From Perca fluviatilis (taxonomy: Eukaryota; Chordata; Actinopteri; Perciformes; Percidae): 64,000 nt of DNA. The notes beneath the pieces were generated by a model. That model searched no databases, was not told where the DNA came from, and saw only the letters and a list, made by a program, of their open reading frames with translations. How positions within the stretch are numbered: the first letter of the stretch is position 1; every line of letters starts with the position of its first letter. The position numbers and the translations under genes were made by a program. This document shows, in pieces, positions 26,314-40,027 of this stretch. Where the stretch lies: NCBI RefSeq assembly GCF_010015445.1, contig NC_053115.1, positions 12,137,524 to 12,201,523 on the forward strand. The letters are read 5' to 3'.

Positions 26314-26785
26314 TGTAATGTATAGTCTCGCATTGCCAGACCTTCCTCCACAGTGCTGCAAAGGAGGGTCTGGCTAGTCCACACAACATTCCGGAATGGG
26401 AGAAAAATGTGCTCTGGTTTATTGGCATTTCTTTAAACCAATCACAATCGTCTTGGGCGGCACTAAGGGGCGGCAGGAGCAACGCTCCCGCTGCAAAATA
26501 GCCTTGGGAAGAAGCTTGTTTTGGTGGAAGTTTGTACGTTCAATAGTTGTTTTAGTCGTGCAATAGAAAACGCAGATAACAAACAGTCTAGCTAGCTGTC
26601 TCAATTTACCCTGCAGAGCAGTTAACCATAGTAACTCTTAAATCGACCAGGGTTTAGAATGCCAACACAAAGAAAGCGGAGGATGATGGACATCCGGCCT
26701 AAAAAACAGGGACATCCAGCAGAATTTCCGGCTGCACCTGAACAATCCCGGAAGTGGAACGTCATCGATATAGACTAGGAAATGT
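26314..26785. mobile_element. hAT-like miniature element with terminal hairpin, copy 2
   Basis: The body 26322-26777 begins ATAGTCTCG and ends ATAGACTA. A hairpin occupies 26336-26376 (gccagaccttcctcc paired with ggagggtctggc). Flanking 8-mers tgtaatgt and ggaaatgt agree at 6 of 8 positions, compatible with an old hAT duplication. The layout matches the copies at 7086-7554 and 47829-48370. Confidence 0.6.
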
Positions 26786-29700
26786 GAAAACTGTAGACAT
26801 TGCAAATATGCACATCTTTAACATATTTTTAACTGCTCCAGTTAAACCCAAGAAAATAATAATTGTGTTATTGGAAACTGTTTGCTTCAGATATGTTGAG
26901 TTGAGTTGTTTGTAGACAAATTGAACATTTGCATGTTACTCTGAACTGCATTGACTAAAATGATTTAGTCATTTAAAGTATGCCAATTGACCATTGTTTT
27001 GACATTACCTAAAATTAGGGACATTTATTTGGAAGTTACAGACCCCTTAAAAGTGTTACTTTTATTTTATATTGGAGCATTTTCCTATCCTGGTCTTGTG
27101 CTATGAATAGTAAATGCTGAATGATCTAGATTATTGTTTCCCAACCAACCAACCAACCATAACTACATTTGATGACAAATATACTGTGTAGTTTTATCTC
27201 CATAAGGCTCTAAACATTTACATAATGGGTCACAATTACATAATGCTTTGTATTAAGAGGTCACAAGCAAAAAATATGTTTAGGTGTAAAGCGGCTGTGG
27301 GAAAGGTAGGTCTGTCGAAAGTTGTAATAAAACATCACTTAAAGTGGTTTCCTCAAGGGAACACCAGCAAACTGAGGTGAAAGTGAGGAGATAGACCAGA
27401 GGAAGAGAGGGAAAGCACTGCAGATTTAGAGCTAGTGCTGCAGAATAGAGATTGATGAGACGCTAGAGAGGGGAGAGGAAGGTTGAGAAAGGGAAGCAGA
27501 TGCAGAGACAATGCTAACAAATGGTGGAGGAGTGCAAACATTGACAAATACACGGCATAGAGGGGAAATTGATCAATGGGGCTCATTGAAGGACGCATCC
27601 CCAACTGAGGAAAGTGTTCTTTTGAGGCGTGTAGCTGCAGATTCACTGTATGTGGTAATTTGCTGAGAGAATGTTAATGGAGCCCAACTCTACAATGGGG
27701 AAAAACTCATCTACAGTCCAATTACTCATAGAACAAGAATAGTCACAAGATGTAAGGCAGGTGTTACAAAAAACATCAAGTTCCTCCATAATTTATTCAA
27801 ATGATTTGAAGTTTGAAGTTATAAAATGTTGGATAAAATGTGTACAAAACATTAATTTGTTTACAATGTATGCACCTTTCAGTTCCCTATAAATGCAGAT
27901 CCAGACTACAGATCCAGAAACCCTGGAGAGTCACTGACCACTTTAAAGGAGCCTGGTCTGCCCTGGCTCTGTGGAAAGAGTATAAAGTTTCATAAATCCC
28001 AGGGGGGCGACACCGCAGCGAGGTCAGCCTTCAGCCACGGTGACACTTCACAGGTTTGCTCATAAAACTGGAAAGGCTTGCTATTTCCTTCTGTATAACA
28101 AGACTTCTGTGCCTCTCCTGCCTCAGCCTCACAATGATTTTTTTTTTTACATTAAAAAAAATAAAAACTTTGATTATGTATATAGTAAAAATTTAGTGAT
28201 TGTTACACAAATGACTATCAGCTTTATTTGTTATTCACATAGCTGCATGATAATTAAAAACAGGAATTGTCTCTTAAGTGCAGTTAAGTCATTTCTTTTT
28301 TTTTCTCTCGAAATGACAATAGCTAATTTACAATGTAATTTATGATGTATTGTATTTAGGTTGATCCTTTTTTGACAACACCAAGAGCTCAAATATAGCT
28401 TTCTTACTGTCTCTCATTGTGAGCAGATTTATTTTCCTGCTTTTTCCAAACATTATGGTTTACAGAGAGATACACATAGTCTCCTGTGTGGACACAGAGC
28501 ATTTGTTTGGGATCCCTTTACAAAATGGGTTTGCGCAATTTTGCTTTGCTCCTATCAGAGAAACAACAGCCTGGAAAGAGACTTAGCAGTATAGCAATGT
28601 ATAGATAAGCAATGAATGAAATGGACACACAGTCACTATAATGGTAGCAGTGTCAGTGTAGCGATAATGTACCAGAATTTGATAAGTGGGAGAAATGGAA
28701 TGAGTCAGAGTGTAATTGAAATAGAGAGTTTGTCTGTCCGTGACACAGAATAAAATTCTGAGATGTTTAAAAAAAAATAAAAAATCCTAATCACTTGTTT
28801 GCTATGAGGAGCACATTCCTGTCATGACCATGAACAACACGGATTAGTGGCTGAGGATCACGGTGTGATGCCTCAATTGGAATACAGTGTGTCTGTCTGC
28901 ATACCAAACAGCTAATTCTGTGGCCAGGGCTCCGGGGAATTCTCTCACAGTAAGACTTCAATTAAAGGTTGACCTGTAGTCATTGTAGCAGCTGCTGATG
29001 TCAGAGTAATGATGACGCCTTTCAAGGACTGAAATGTATGTGAGCAATATCGCACTTTAGTCCCACCAACATTTTTTTTTTTATGTTAATCAAAAATGTA
29101 TTTTCTTAAGAAACAATGGGTTAATAATTATCATCAGAAAAAAAATGTCTAATGTATTGTTTCTCTGTCTTTCAATTATCTATAGCTGCTATCATTATTC
29201 CTCCTACTCTGACATTTTCTACTGCAGTGTTTCACCCAATAAATACTGCTGCAGATGCTGCAGAGAGCAATGCTAAATTATTGACCGGTGTTGTGTCAAC
29301 CCATGGAATAATAATGGAAAACTGTGTATAATGAAGGGTAACAAAAAGAGACTGTTGTATGGCAGATAATTATGTAATCAGTGCAAATGATGGGTGCAAT
29401 TATTTGTTTTCAACATAAATATACAAGAAGTCAAAACTACGCGTGGAAGTTATAAGCAATTAGCAGTGGATATCATTTCCATTTTGGCAAAGCAGATGCA
29501 CTTCAAGGTTGATCCTGTCTGACACTAGAAGAATGTGGATTAGTCTCTACTTGTTTTGTCTTCATTTGTTATGCACATCATCAACAAATTAAATTCTGAA
29601 ATGCTCAATTAAAATATTTCAGTCCACTTACTGCTCACTCAGTTTATATTGTATGTCTTGACGTTCAAGCTCACAAATTGTACAAAAAAAATCCAGGCTT

Positions 29701-31799
29701 ATTTGTATGCAAGTGCAAATCCACAACATGAGCGTACACCCAGCAGAGCTGAAAATCTCTCACACGCAGTCAGCAATCCACCAGCAGTCCTCTGATCTGC
29801 TTATTTGAGATAAAAGAAGTCACGCCAACTCTCCGTGGCATTAAGGAGCGCTAACACCTTCCACCTCTCAATTCCCCACCATGCAATTCCTGTTAGTGCG
29901 CCTCAGAAAATGCCACAAGAAAGGGCCAAATGTATTAAAGCAAACTCAAATGAACATAACTTATGTGACCTGTCTTGAATAATGCAAACCTTGAATATAA
30001 AATGATAAGCATATCATAGTTTTTTTTTTAAACTAAAGAGGACTACTAAAAGGAAACTGGAGTGGAACCGTAATCAAGAGTTCCTTTACTAGAATCAAAC
30101 AGATTACATAAGGTTGTTAATGTTTACCATGACAATTACAAAGCATTTTCTCAAAGCTGTCGAAAAAAATTGAATAAAGCAAAACCAAAAAGTTAATCAA
30201 TATATTTAACAACAACCTTTAAAATGAAATAATAACCACAAGATTATGATATAATTAAAAAAAGCTAGTTTTTAACAAGCTAAAGACTGGAGAGTAACAT
30301 TGGAGTGGGTTAAGATGTTTACTAAATGGTAATAATTGGCATAATATTATTAACATATCAATTATGTGATTCCCTGAAATGGCTAGCTATTACTAAATCA
30401 TGGGACTTTTGCATGAATTGCAGTGTTATTTTTTAAAATATGACAAGCCACAATTTGATTTAAATGGGGAGGTCTTCAGAACGAACAATGAATTGAGAAT
30501 AATTTATACCAGGATATGGGTTAGACAATGAATGGAAACAACACAGTATTGGCTGTATAAAGTGAATGCACTCACTGTGTTGGCACTCAATTTGAATCAA
30601 AAAGCCCCTAATAAATCAAAGTGCAAAACATTACGCTATGCTCATAATGTCACCCAAGGGTGCAGGTGGCAAGTTGTTCTGCAACAGCGAACATAAAAAA
30701 CTGCATATATGGGTCTCAAGGGTAGCTTTTTTATTTTGTATTGTAGTCAAAACAACTGTTGCTAGCTCCATTGTGATAAAATATGTGATAATGCCTTCAG
30801 TTTATCTGATTAATGCTAAATACAGACATCTCTAGTCTTTCAATTGCTACATTATAATTTTTTTATTTAAAGATTCCTTTGGGACTATACAAATATTTTC
30901 ATATTTGTGTACTTCTTCTATTTATCATGTGTGAGTCAAATGCTTGTTTTCTTTTCATTTCAGTCTCTCCCACTGCTGTTTTAGGCTCTTAGCACGTTTC
31001 TCAAATTTGAAATTTCTGCTTCCAGCAATTAACAAGGAGGCAAGGAGCAGCAAACCCAAACTCTGAGCTTTAGAAAGTATTTTCAGAAACCCAAGTGATG
31101 TGTACAGGTAGGTAACACGTGCTGCCAGAAAGGCAAATCATCCTCTTTTTCTTCCAAGCATGTCAGATGTTTATGAGCCTGGGCTGACACTTCCTGCTGT
31201 GGTTTGCAATCACCGTCAGTCGTGCAAAACTTCTGGTGCACTTCACCTTGAAAGGAAACAAGGAAAAAAAGAAAGAAGAATCTTAGAAGTGAAGAAAAGA
31301 GCTAAAAGGGAAAATATTCACTCTCAAACTTTACTCTCAAAGTTAAAAAATTAATGATTAGAATGATCGATTTCTTGGTCTCATGATTGGTTTGCATACT
31401 GCACACTCAAACATGAAGTGTGCTGTTCTACTTTGTAGGTTTAAATGGGACACATTGTATGTAAATACAAAAATATATACTGTACCTAGTCATCTCTTTA
31501 CTGTTTGTGCAGGGAAAGCATTTAAAAGTTGATGTTTGTGCTTTACTTTAATTTAAATTTTGAAAGCAGCATGGCTGTAGGGGTGGCTTTGTCGGACCTT
31601 TGACATGAACCCTAGGCCCAGCTGTACTTTGTGTTTAGTGATATTTTGCAAATGTTAGCATGCTAACATGCCAAACAAATATATGGTAAACATTATACCT
31701 GCTTAACAGTGTGTTAGCATTGCCATTGTGAATACAACATTAGCATTTAGCTCAAAGCACAGCTGTGCCTAAGCCTCACAGAGCCGCTCTGAAGCTCTG
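26786..31799. other. Long non-coding stretch, nothing recognised
   Basis: Five kilobases without a supportable exon. A short (CCAA)n run lies at 27142-27163. The segment about 28860-29420 is single-copy-looking and rich in AT-type homeodomain-like words, a candidate conserved non-coding element only by texture. Confidence 0.4.
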
Positions 31800-32351
31800 G
31801 GCCTTCACACATCTGAAAGTCCGAACCAAGGTTCACGTTTTTGTTACATTGTAAACATTTGTTAGTTCTGGTTTTACATTGCAATGATGCGGGCACTCTA
31901 AAGAACTATACATGACATAACTACGTCCTATCATCATCACCTACGAGAGCTGCGCCTCCCGATACTTGTAATTGATTTGTTTGTAGACAGGCTTTCCCAT
32001 CCTCTTGTACCCTCTCTCTAGTGTCGGAAGTTTTAGTAGCATTAGCATAAGAAGCAAGACACAAAAACTGCAGAGTCGGTCAGAGACAAACTGAAACCTA
32101 CACTGTACATTTACTACCCCTTAACAACTTAACTGCTAATTTCTTCTTTGCTCCGATCGCCAACAGCTGCATGATCTCAGCGTATCCTCTTTCTCACTCT
32201 ATCTGAATCATCCAAAATATTTGCTTTCACACTAGAAACAAACCCAACCATGGTTTAATTTGATCCGGGAGGCTTTACACCTATAATTTTGGTTTGGCTC
32301 AAACTGAAAAGCCCAAAAGTCTGGAGGACCAAAGAAGGTAGGTGTGAAAGC
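31800..32351. mobile_element. Probable miniature inverted-repeat element
   Basis: Ends are related in inverted orientation: ccttcacacatctgaaag at the left and, reverse-complemented, ctttcacacctaccttc at the right. The interior has no coding capacity. No clear target-site duplication, so limits are approximate. Confidence 0.4.
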
Positions 32352-33094
32352 TCATTTGATCTATTGTTAATATCAAACACAAATTGAGGTCACAACCTGA
32401 CAATTGCAGTCAGACATATGGACAAGTATGGTCCAGTTGTTATTTGTAAATATAATTTTAATTATGTAATATAAACTGGCCATCAAAGCAACGATTTCCC
32501 CGGAGCACAAGGAATCTACTGTGTTTTCAGATGATCTTGTGCCGGTTTCAATCTGAAAAGAGAACAATGCATAATTGCATAATTCAAATTACACCTAAGA
32601 GGCAGGCTGCTCAGCTCCTCTGTGAAAATCCAATACTAAATCTCATTCAGCTGCATTCTTGTACATCTCTGTTTCAATCAGGAAATGAAATAGCCTCAAT
32701 AAGATGTGATAAAACTCATACATTTTAACAAGTCCACTCAGGCTACTTCTCTCCTCAACTGGCCCTGTTCTCAAACCATTGCCTGTCCAGCCGCATCAAG
32801 CGGTGAACAGCCAGACACCGTGGGGTTAATCAGTGTCACTAATGGAAGCTGGGCTGCCTGGAGACATGACCATTACTACTGGAAGAAGGAATCACGGGGA
32901 TCATAGGATTGTACAGTCAGGAGGAATTCAAATCAGGTATCCTTCATGCTCAAAGTAAGTGGGAACACTATGAAGTTACACACTGAACAACTTTCACTGA
33001 AGTGGTTGATCTAAGAGATCATCTTGCACTGTAGCTCAGTGGTTAGTGGGATTTAATCCACTATGTAGCTGTGTGGGTTTCCTCTGGGTTCCCG

Positions 33095-34245
33095 GCAATG
33101 GTGAAAGAAGTATTCAGATCTTTTACTTCAAGTGCTCATATTATGCTTTTTGGCTTTTCCCCTTTCCTTTATTGTGTTATATATCTTTATTTGTGCATGT
33201 AATAGGTTTACAAAGTGAAAAAGCCCAAAGTCCCCCCTTAAAGGAACACGCCGACTTATTGGGACTTATTCACCGTAACGCCCAGAGTTAGACAAGTCGA
33301 TCCATACCCTTCTCATCTCCGTGCATTTTGTAATTCTGTCTGACGCTAGCTAAGCCTAGCACAGATCCTGGTGGTAACCGGTTCCAACTAGCCTACTGCT
33401 CCCAATAAGTGACAAAATAATGCCAACTGTTTACATGTTGTGATTTGTACAGTCACAGGGTGTACAAATAACAAGGTCACTATGCTTTTACTATCTAGTA
33501 ATTGGTGACTCTATTACTCCAACTCTGAGTGAACTCCAGGCGAACTCTCTGCTCCTCACCACAGGGCTTCAGGTGCTGCTAGCAAATCACTCCGCCCAAG
33601 TAGCGAATGTAGCTTCGCCTTCTGAGAATATAGTTCCCAGTTTGTATACGGTTAGAAGACGGCTGTGTCTCATATGACCTTGTTATTTGTACACGCTGTG
33701 ACTATACAAGTCACACCATGTTAATAGGAACATGTTGGCGTTATTTTGTCACTTATTCGGAGCAGTAGGCTAGTTGGAACCGGTTACCTCCAGGATCTGT
33801 CCTAGACTTAGCTAGCGCTGGGGGCGTCAGACAGAGTTACAACACGCACAGAGATGAGAAGGGTATTTATGGACTCATCTAACTCTGGGGGATACTGTGA
33901 ATAAGCTAAAGTCCTAATAAGTCGGCATGTTCCTTTAAACAGAGTTACCATTTAAGGCACGCCCTCAAACCAAGCTAGTTAGAGCGGAGCCCCAAAGAGT
34001 TCAGATAGCTGTATCGCCATGTCCAGGAGACAGTGCAGAATTAAACAATACGTATGAAAGATTAATTTTAATATAATTTTAAATAACTTCCCTTCCACCC
34101 TGTTTCCGTTTTCCTCTACTTTCTCCTCTCCTTTAGCTCCTAAGGGGAATCCGTCCTGCCCAGGTTTGCCTCTGAAATGTAGTGGAGTAGAAGTATGAAG
34201 TAGCATAACATGGACATATTTAAGTAAAGTACAAGTAAATTGAAC
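33095..34245. mobile_element. Composite: hAT-like repeat hosting nested TTAA elements
   Basis: The outer arms (gaaagaagtattcagatc at 33104-33121 and the gtagtggagtagaagtatg block near 34178-34198) resemble the stepwise 'tacttaagtaaaagtac' fish repeat also seen at 35220. At 33131 an agtgctcatattatgc end of the miniature family found at 36603-37112 begins, after ttca, which may be a mutated TTAA. That element is in turn split at 33238 by the fold-back element. Part of the middle element appears again after the fold-back (agttaccatttaaggcacgc). The outermost layer is the least certain. Confidence 0.5.
33242..33934. mobile_element. Fold-back DNA element with long inverted arms, TTAA-flanked
   Basis: Long inverted repeats face each other: 33242-33478 and about 33678-33934. 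Matching blocks include AGGAACACGCCGACTTATT against the reverse complement of aataagtcggcatgttcct, ggtaaccggttccaactagc against its counterpart at 33767-33787, and the gtgtacaaataacaaggtca block. Both ends abut TTAA (33238-33241 and 33935-33938). The 200-base centre is not part of the arms. No coding capacity. The whole would form a large stem-loop in single-stranded DNA or RNA. Confidence 0.85.
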
Positions 34246-35219
34246 TTTATTATCTTGAGAGATACCCATTAGAAATGAAGAACCACTTTGAACAAGCTTA
34301 ACAGAAGGCTAGCCTTTCTTTCAATAAATCAAGCAATAGTTTATTCTGATAAAACTGTTGCTTCAGTAGAAAAGCTTCATTACAAAATCACAGCAGTATG
34401 TAGCAGTAGTATTTGTATTCAAGAACAGACCTGTCAGTAAGGTCTGTGTCAGTAAGACACACATCCTCCGGCAAAAATGTTGTCTTTTTCAGTTAAAGGT
34501 TATTCATAAGACATACTGTATGCTTTGGACACTCTGTGTTGTGCTTATTAATAATCTACTGAGGTGAGTCCCCAGGAGCTGTGACAATCGTATAATACTG
34601 AGTGAGCTCACTGGCTGTCATTGAGATGCAAAGTGGCAGGAAGTGGAACCAGTAAAGCAGCAGTCAGCTGCGTGCAGCTGTTTTGCAGAGAGCGCAGCAT
34701 TAATCTAAATCAGTCAGGGCCAAATTACCATAACCCTGGCTTGCTGTGATAATTAGGTCAGACAGAGGACAGTGATTTGGAACAAAAAAGTTTACATTGG
34801 ATCCATCATACAGTTCAAACTATACATTGGGCAGACATCCACTTAAAGAGTAATATGTCACTGATATTCCCAATTGTGTATATTTCATATTAAGCCAACT
34901 CAAGCCTGATCTGAGCCTTGTTTCTTATCAAACTTGACTTCAGTTTGGCCTGAGGAATTGTGAGAGAGCTGAGAGTTCAATTAGGATTGCTTCAACCTGT
35001 CAGATGCAACTTCTCATTCCTGTGATATTGGCATTAAGAGGGCTAATTAAAATGAATTGACCAGTGCCAATTGGCCAGTGCCAAAGACAAATTTCCATTT
35101 TACGCAAATCTAATGGACAATAAAGTAATCTGAATCTGAAAGTGAGATGAGAAGATTGATCTTTTGACAATTTTACTGGCAATCAAATCCTTTGTGGTTA
35201 ATTTGTCATTACATGTCAG

Positions 35220-35690
35220 CAGTGTTGTAATGTAACAAAGTGCAAATACTTTGTTACTGTACTTAAGTAGAATTTTCACATTTATGTACTTTACTTCCTT
35301 ATTTATATTTCTGGAAACTTTCACTTTTACTCCACTACATTTCCTGAATAAAATGCATATGTTTACTCCACTACATTTCCCCTAAGCATCTTCGTTGCTC
35401 GTTACTTGCAAGTAATGTTTTCGCACATTGGAATGAACACACAATTTTTTTTTATTCTGTTGTTTGAATTTGATGTTCAAGAAGGATGTGGAAATCCTGA
35501 ATATTATGCTTTACTATGAGGAAGCAATAAAGTTCAGAATCAAAGTTTTTATTTACCTTTACTTCTAAAAATTAAGTACATTTAATATCAGAAAATTACT
35601 TTTGATACTTAAAGTAAAGTAAATATCAGAAACTTTAAGACTTTTACTCAAGTAATATTCAAAAAGGTGACTTTAACTAGGCCAAAGTAA
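35220..35690. mobile_element. hAT-like repeat ('cagtgttgtaatgtaac')
   Basis: Starts cagtgttgtaatgtaac, the CAGTGTTG-type terminus also seen in the hAT copy at 40036, followed by the repeated 'tactttgttactgtacttaag' and 'tactccactacatttcc' words (the latter twice, 35328 and 35364). The right end is not defined; about 35690 is a guess. Non-coding. Confidence 0.5.
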
Positions 35691-36183
35691 TTTTCTGGTA
35701 TTTTATACAAGACTGCATGTCAGCATGTTCTTTGTAACTGATAAATACACAAGATTAATGCTGGTGTTGTTATTATCAACAAATCCCCTGAATAGAAAAA
35801 TCCAAACTCTGAATGTATCTACTAGTAAGCATTATCTGTGCACCCAAAGCTTGATTATCCATTCAGTTAGATTCAGGTAAGTATTTATTTTGCAACATCT
35901 GCATCTTTTATCTCTGAAAAGAAGCTTTTTACATCTTTTAATATCTTTTGGACAACAAAGAGTGACTGTATAGCAAGACTTCACATAAAATACTTGCGAT
36001 AAATTCAGAGGTTTTGTTCTTCGTGGGAATTATTGATAATAAAAGATAGAATAATGATGACTTAAACTCAAAGAGGAAAGTGTTCACGTGTAGAGCAGCA
36101 TCACAGGGAAAATTTAATAAAAACAATTATGAAGTTTGGAAGCCGAGCGATGCTTTCTCCCTGCCAGCACTGCACACACACAC

Positions 36184-36199
36184 TCACACACACACACAC
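36184..36199. repeat. Short (CA)n tract
   Basis: An interrupted CA repeat spans 36173-36199; the pure part is short. Confidence 0.7.
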
Positions 36200-36602
36200 G
36201 GAACATGTGAAGAGAGAGTGCAATTACTTCTTTTACACCTTTCATGAAGTGAGAGACCTCCGTGAAAGTTGGCCAGAGGCTGGCGAACTCCTGGTGGACT
36301 GGGACTGTCTGCATGACTGATGTTCTGTGGTTGGAGAACAAATGATTTTCTATATTTGTGGCTGATCATAAAGCAGCATTCAGTCCCCTTAGACAAAGCA
36401 GTTCACTGCAGCTCAGTGGAACTGAGCAGATTGTGTAGAAGAACAGTGTGTTGACAGAGAGGCTGTTCATCTAAATTACGTTTACTTTTATTGCATATGC
36501 TTCTTAAAAGAAGAGCAGCTAGCAATGAGCTTTTAATGGCTTACAGTAAGCTATGGGCCTGTTACAGAGGGTCAGTTTCACAGACGGCTTGAATTAGATT
36601 AA

Positions 36603-37112
36603 AGTGCTCATATTATGCTAATTGTAAGGTTCATAATTGTATTTAGAGGTTGTACCAGGATAGGTTTACATGGTTTAAGTTTCAAAAAAACATCATATAT
36701 TTGTTGTATTGCACATTGTTGCAGCTCCTCTTTTCACCCTGTGTATTGAGCTCTCTGTTTTAGCTACAGAGTGAGGCATCGCACTTCTGTTCCATCTTTG
36801 TTGGGAGTCGCACATGGGCAGTAGCTAGGTAAGGACAACTTGCCATTAAGAAACAGAGTATGTTGGCGCGCTAGCAGCTAAACAAGCATTATAACGTGTG
36901 TTACAAAGTGATGCACATTTGTCACGGAAGTAAAGGCTGGACTACAATAGAGCTGTTTGGAGCAGTTGGTGAACAGTGTTTTCTGTTGGAGTTTGTAAGT
37001 CCCTTTGGGGTAGACTTTTGGCTTTTTGACTTTTTAACCTATAACGTGCACAACAAAGATATATAACACAATAAAGGAAAAGGAAGAAGCCAAAAAGCTT
37101 AATATGAGCACT
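36603..37112. mobile_element. TTAA-flanked miniature element, 510 bp
   Basis: Ends AGTGCTCATATTATGC and, reverse-complemented at the right, AGTGCTCATATTAAGC are an almost perfect inverted repeat. TTAA abuts both sides (36599-36602 and 37113-37116). Partial copies lie at 33131-33237 and 47345-47711. Non-coding, mobilised in trans if at all. Confidence 0.85.
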
Positions 37113-37116
37113 TTAA

Positions 37117-38107
37117 ATCATAACAGTGCAGCCATATTCTTTGGACATTACACCACATTATCTGTGCCTACAGAACAGTTAAAGCTCAGTAGTGGATGAT
37201 GCAGAAGTGTAGCCGTCATCAGTGACTGACATCGCGTTACATGATGAGAGTAAAATATGTCTTTAGGGAATTGGGTTGCAAACTGCTGTGACCTAATTCC
37301 ATAATTCTAAGCAGGTTTTGATATCATGTAGTGTGTTTACAATGACAAATAAAGTATAAAGGTAAAATAGAGAAACTGTGGTGAAACAGCTCCAACCCCT
37401 CAAAACAAAAACATATCTATTAATATTTGAAGGGAATTTCTTATTCTCTTTGGGACATTTGTTTGTGACCCTGTCATTATGATACATACTTTATGCTGTT
37501 GTTATGCAGTATGAAATTGGGACATTTATCTCTAGTCTTTGCGATCCTCCTGCCTGCAGAGCTGCTGATTTTGTCCATTCCTCTCTTTTTGACTATCCCC
37601 TTGACCAATAACCAACCTTTCAGCCCTTGTTATGTGTGTGCATTGGAGTCAAAGCACTTTACTCTGTTGTGATACATCTGTTTATGTATCACAGGAATTT
37701 TTGTATGAAAGTTGCTGGACTTAATTTTAGACTTTGACCTATACTTTATCTCAAAAAGTGGATCAGACTGAAAAGCCAAGTTCAAAGCTGTGTGTGGGGT
37801 AATCTCTCCTCCTCTCCCTTCTGTTTTGTTCTTACAGAGGTAATCATTTCTCCCAACACATTGTCCTGTCGCTGCCTCTTTACGGTCTCTGAAACCTCCC
37901 TGCCTGTGACACACTATTATTTTCCCCTCCAGCAGTTTTCAATTTAGATTGTTAAAACCAGCATGTTCTTTATAGACAGCAGGGAAGTAATCTTAAAAGC
38001 TGCTGTGAAAGCACAGTGACAGTGTTTCCTGTAAAGTTTTTCGGTTTGATCCAGGGTCATGAGCCAGGCTGATCTGATAGAAGGCCACATCCCATTACTC
38101 TTGCAAA
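37117..38107. other. Non-coding DNA, nothing recognised
   Basis: No exon-like frame with recognisable product and no element ends. Confidence 0.4.
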
Positions 38108-38305
38108 TAGCTTTTTTTAAAAAGATTTTTTTGGGCTTTTTGGGCCTTTAATGGATAGGACAGCTAAAGACAGAAAAGCAGGAGAGAGAGGGGGATGAGA
38201 TGCAGCAAAGGGCACAGGGTGGAATTGAACCTCAGCCACTGCGGTAAGGACTGAGCCTTAGTACATGGGGTGCACGCTCAACCAGATGAGCTACCAGGGT
38301 GCCCC
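38108..38305 (-). mobile_element. tRNA-derived SINE, minus orientation
   Basis: Reverse-complemented, the copy starts ggggcaccctggtagctcat, with an A-box-like tagctcatctgg and a B-box-like ggttcaattcc, followed by a C/T-rich body and the aaaggcccaaaaagccc region and A-rich tail. It is the same family as 2667-2861 (shared ctgtcc, ctttctgtc-type body and ggcc..aaa tail). Confidence 0.75.
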
Positions 38306-38770
38306 GCATATAGCTGTTTTTTTCTTTTTTCTTTTTAAAGAAAAGCGTGCCATGTTTGCCGTGCCATGCAGTTAAATGGATCATTCATCTATCAGAATTC
38401 CATCCACATTGGAAGGGAAGTCCAGATCAGAAGCAATGCTGCCAGAGATTGAACCCATCGGTGTTGGTGGGAAAATGTTGAGGGATCATGTTTCAGCAAT
38501 ATGGGTCGCTACAGATACCAACATAGTTCAGGACCGGGGGCTTCAAGACATCATTCAGATGCCTACTTATTGTTGCATTCATTTGAGTTGATGTTACTAT
38601 GCAAAAAAATTACAGGTAAGTTGTTTGTGACTTTGTAGCAGACATTACTTTGTAACAGTTGTTCATATGGATGCCTCAACAAATTAAGATTGTTATTGAA
38701 CACTTCACACTGCACGTTCACAAGTAAATCCCAGTGTTTTAAATTTGTGATTAATCGTGATTAATCACAT

Positions 38771-38774
<4 letters not shown>

Positions 38775-38853
<79 letters not shown>
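38775..38853. repeat. (AT)n microsatellite, Tc1 target
   Basis: About 39 AT units end four bases before the left Tc1 terminus, and the repeat resumes as tatatatata at 41441-41450 on the other side. The element therefore sits inside a TA-rich microsatellite. Confidence 0.97.
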
Positions 38854-38857
<4 letters not shown>

Positions 38858-40027
38858 CAGTACAGGCCAAAAGTTTGGACACACCTTCTCATTCAATGCG
38901 TTTCCTTTATTTTCATGAAAATTTACATTGTAGATTCTCACTGAAGGCATCAAAACTATGAATGACCACAAATGGAATTATGTACTTAACAAAAAAGTGT
39001 GACATAACTGAAAACATGTCTTATATTTTAGATTCCTCAAAGTAACAACCCTTTGCTTTTTTGATAGCACTGCAAAACCTTGGTGTTCTCTCTATGAGCT
39101 TCATGAGGTAGTCACCTGAAATGGTTTTCACTTCACAGGTGTGCCTTGTCAGGGTTAATTAGTGGAATTTTTTTCCTTATTAATGGGGTTGGGACCATCA
39201 TTTGTGTTGTGCAGAAGTCAGGTTGATACACAGCCGACAGCCCTACTGGACAACTGTTAGAATTCATATTATGGCAAGAACCAATCAGCTAAGTAAAGAG
39301 AAACGAGTGGCCATCATTACTTTAACAAATGAAGGTCAGTCAGTCCGGAAAATTGCGAAAACTTTGAATGTGTCCCCAAGTGCAGTCACAAAAACGCTAC
39401 AACAAAACTGGCTCACATGAGGACCGCCCAAGGAAAGGAAGACCAAGAGTCACCTCTGCTGCTGAGGATAAATTCATCTGAGTCACCAGCCTCAGAAATC
39501 GCAAGTTAACAGCAGCTCAGATTAGAGACCAGATGAATGCCACACAGAGTTCTAGCAGCAGACACATCTCTAGAACAACTGTTAAGAGGAGACTGCGCGA
39601 ATCAGGCCTTCATGGTCAAGTAGCTGCTAGGAAACCACTGCTAAGGAGAGGCAACAAGCAGAAGAGATTTGTTTGGGCCAAGAAACACAAGAAATGGACA
39701 TTAGACCAGTGGAAATCTGTGCTTTGGTCTGATGAGTCCAATTTTAGATCTCTGGTTCCAACCGCTGTGTCTTTGTGCGACGCAGAAAAGGTGAACGGAT
39801 GGATTCTACATGCCTGGTTCCCACCGTGAAGCATGGAGGAGGAGGTGTGATGGTGTGGGGGTGCTTTGCTGGGGACACTGTTGGGGATTTATTCAAAATT
39901 GAAGGCATACTGAACCAGCATTGCTACCACAGCATCCTGCATCGACATGCCATCCCATCCGGTTTGCGTTTAGTTGGACCATCATTTATTTTTCAACAGG
40001 ACAATGACCCCAAACGCACCTCCAGGC

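Noticed and set aside
33242..33934. Possible CRISPR-like or hairpin RNA gene
   Set aside because: The inverted arms are a single fold-back pair with TTAA flanks, not spaced direct repeats; a transposon explains it.
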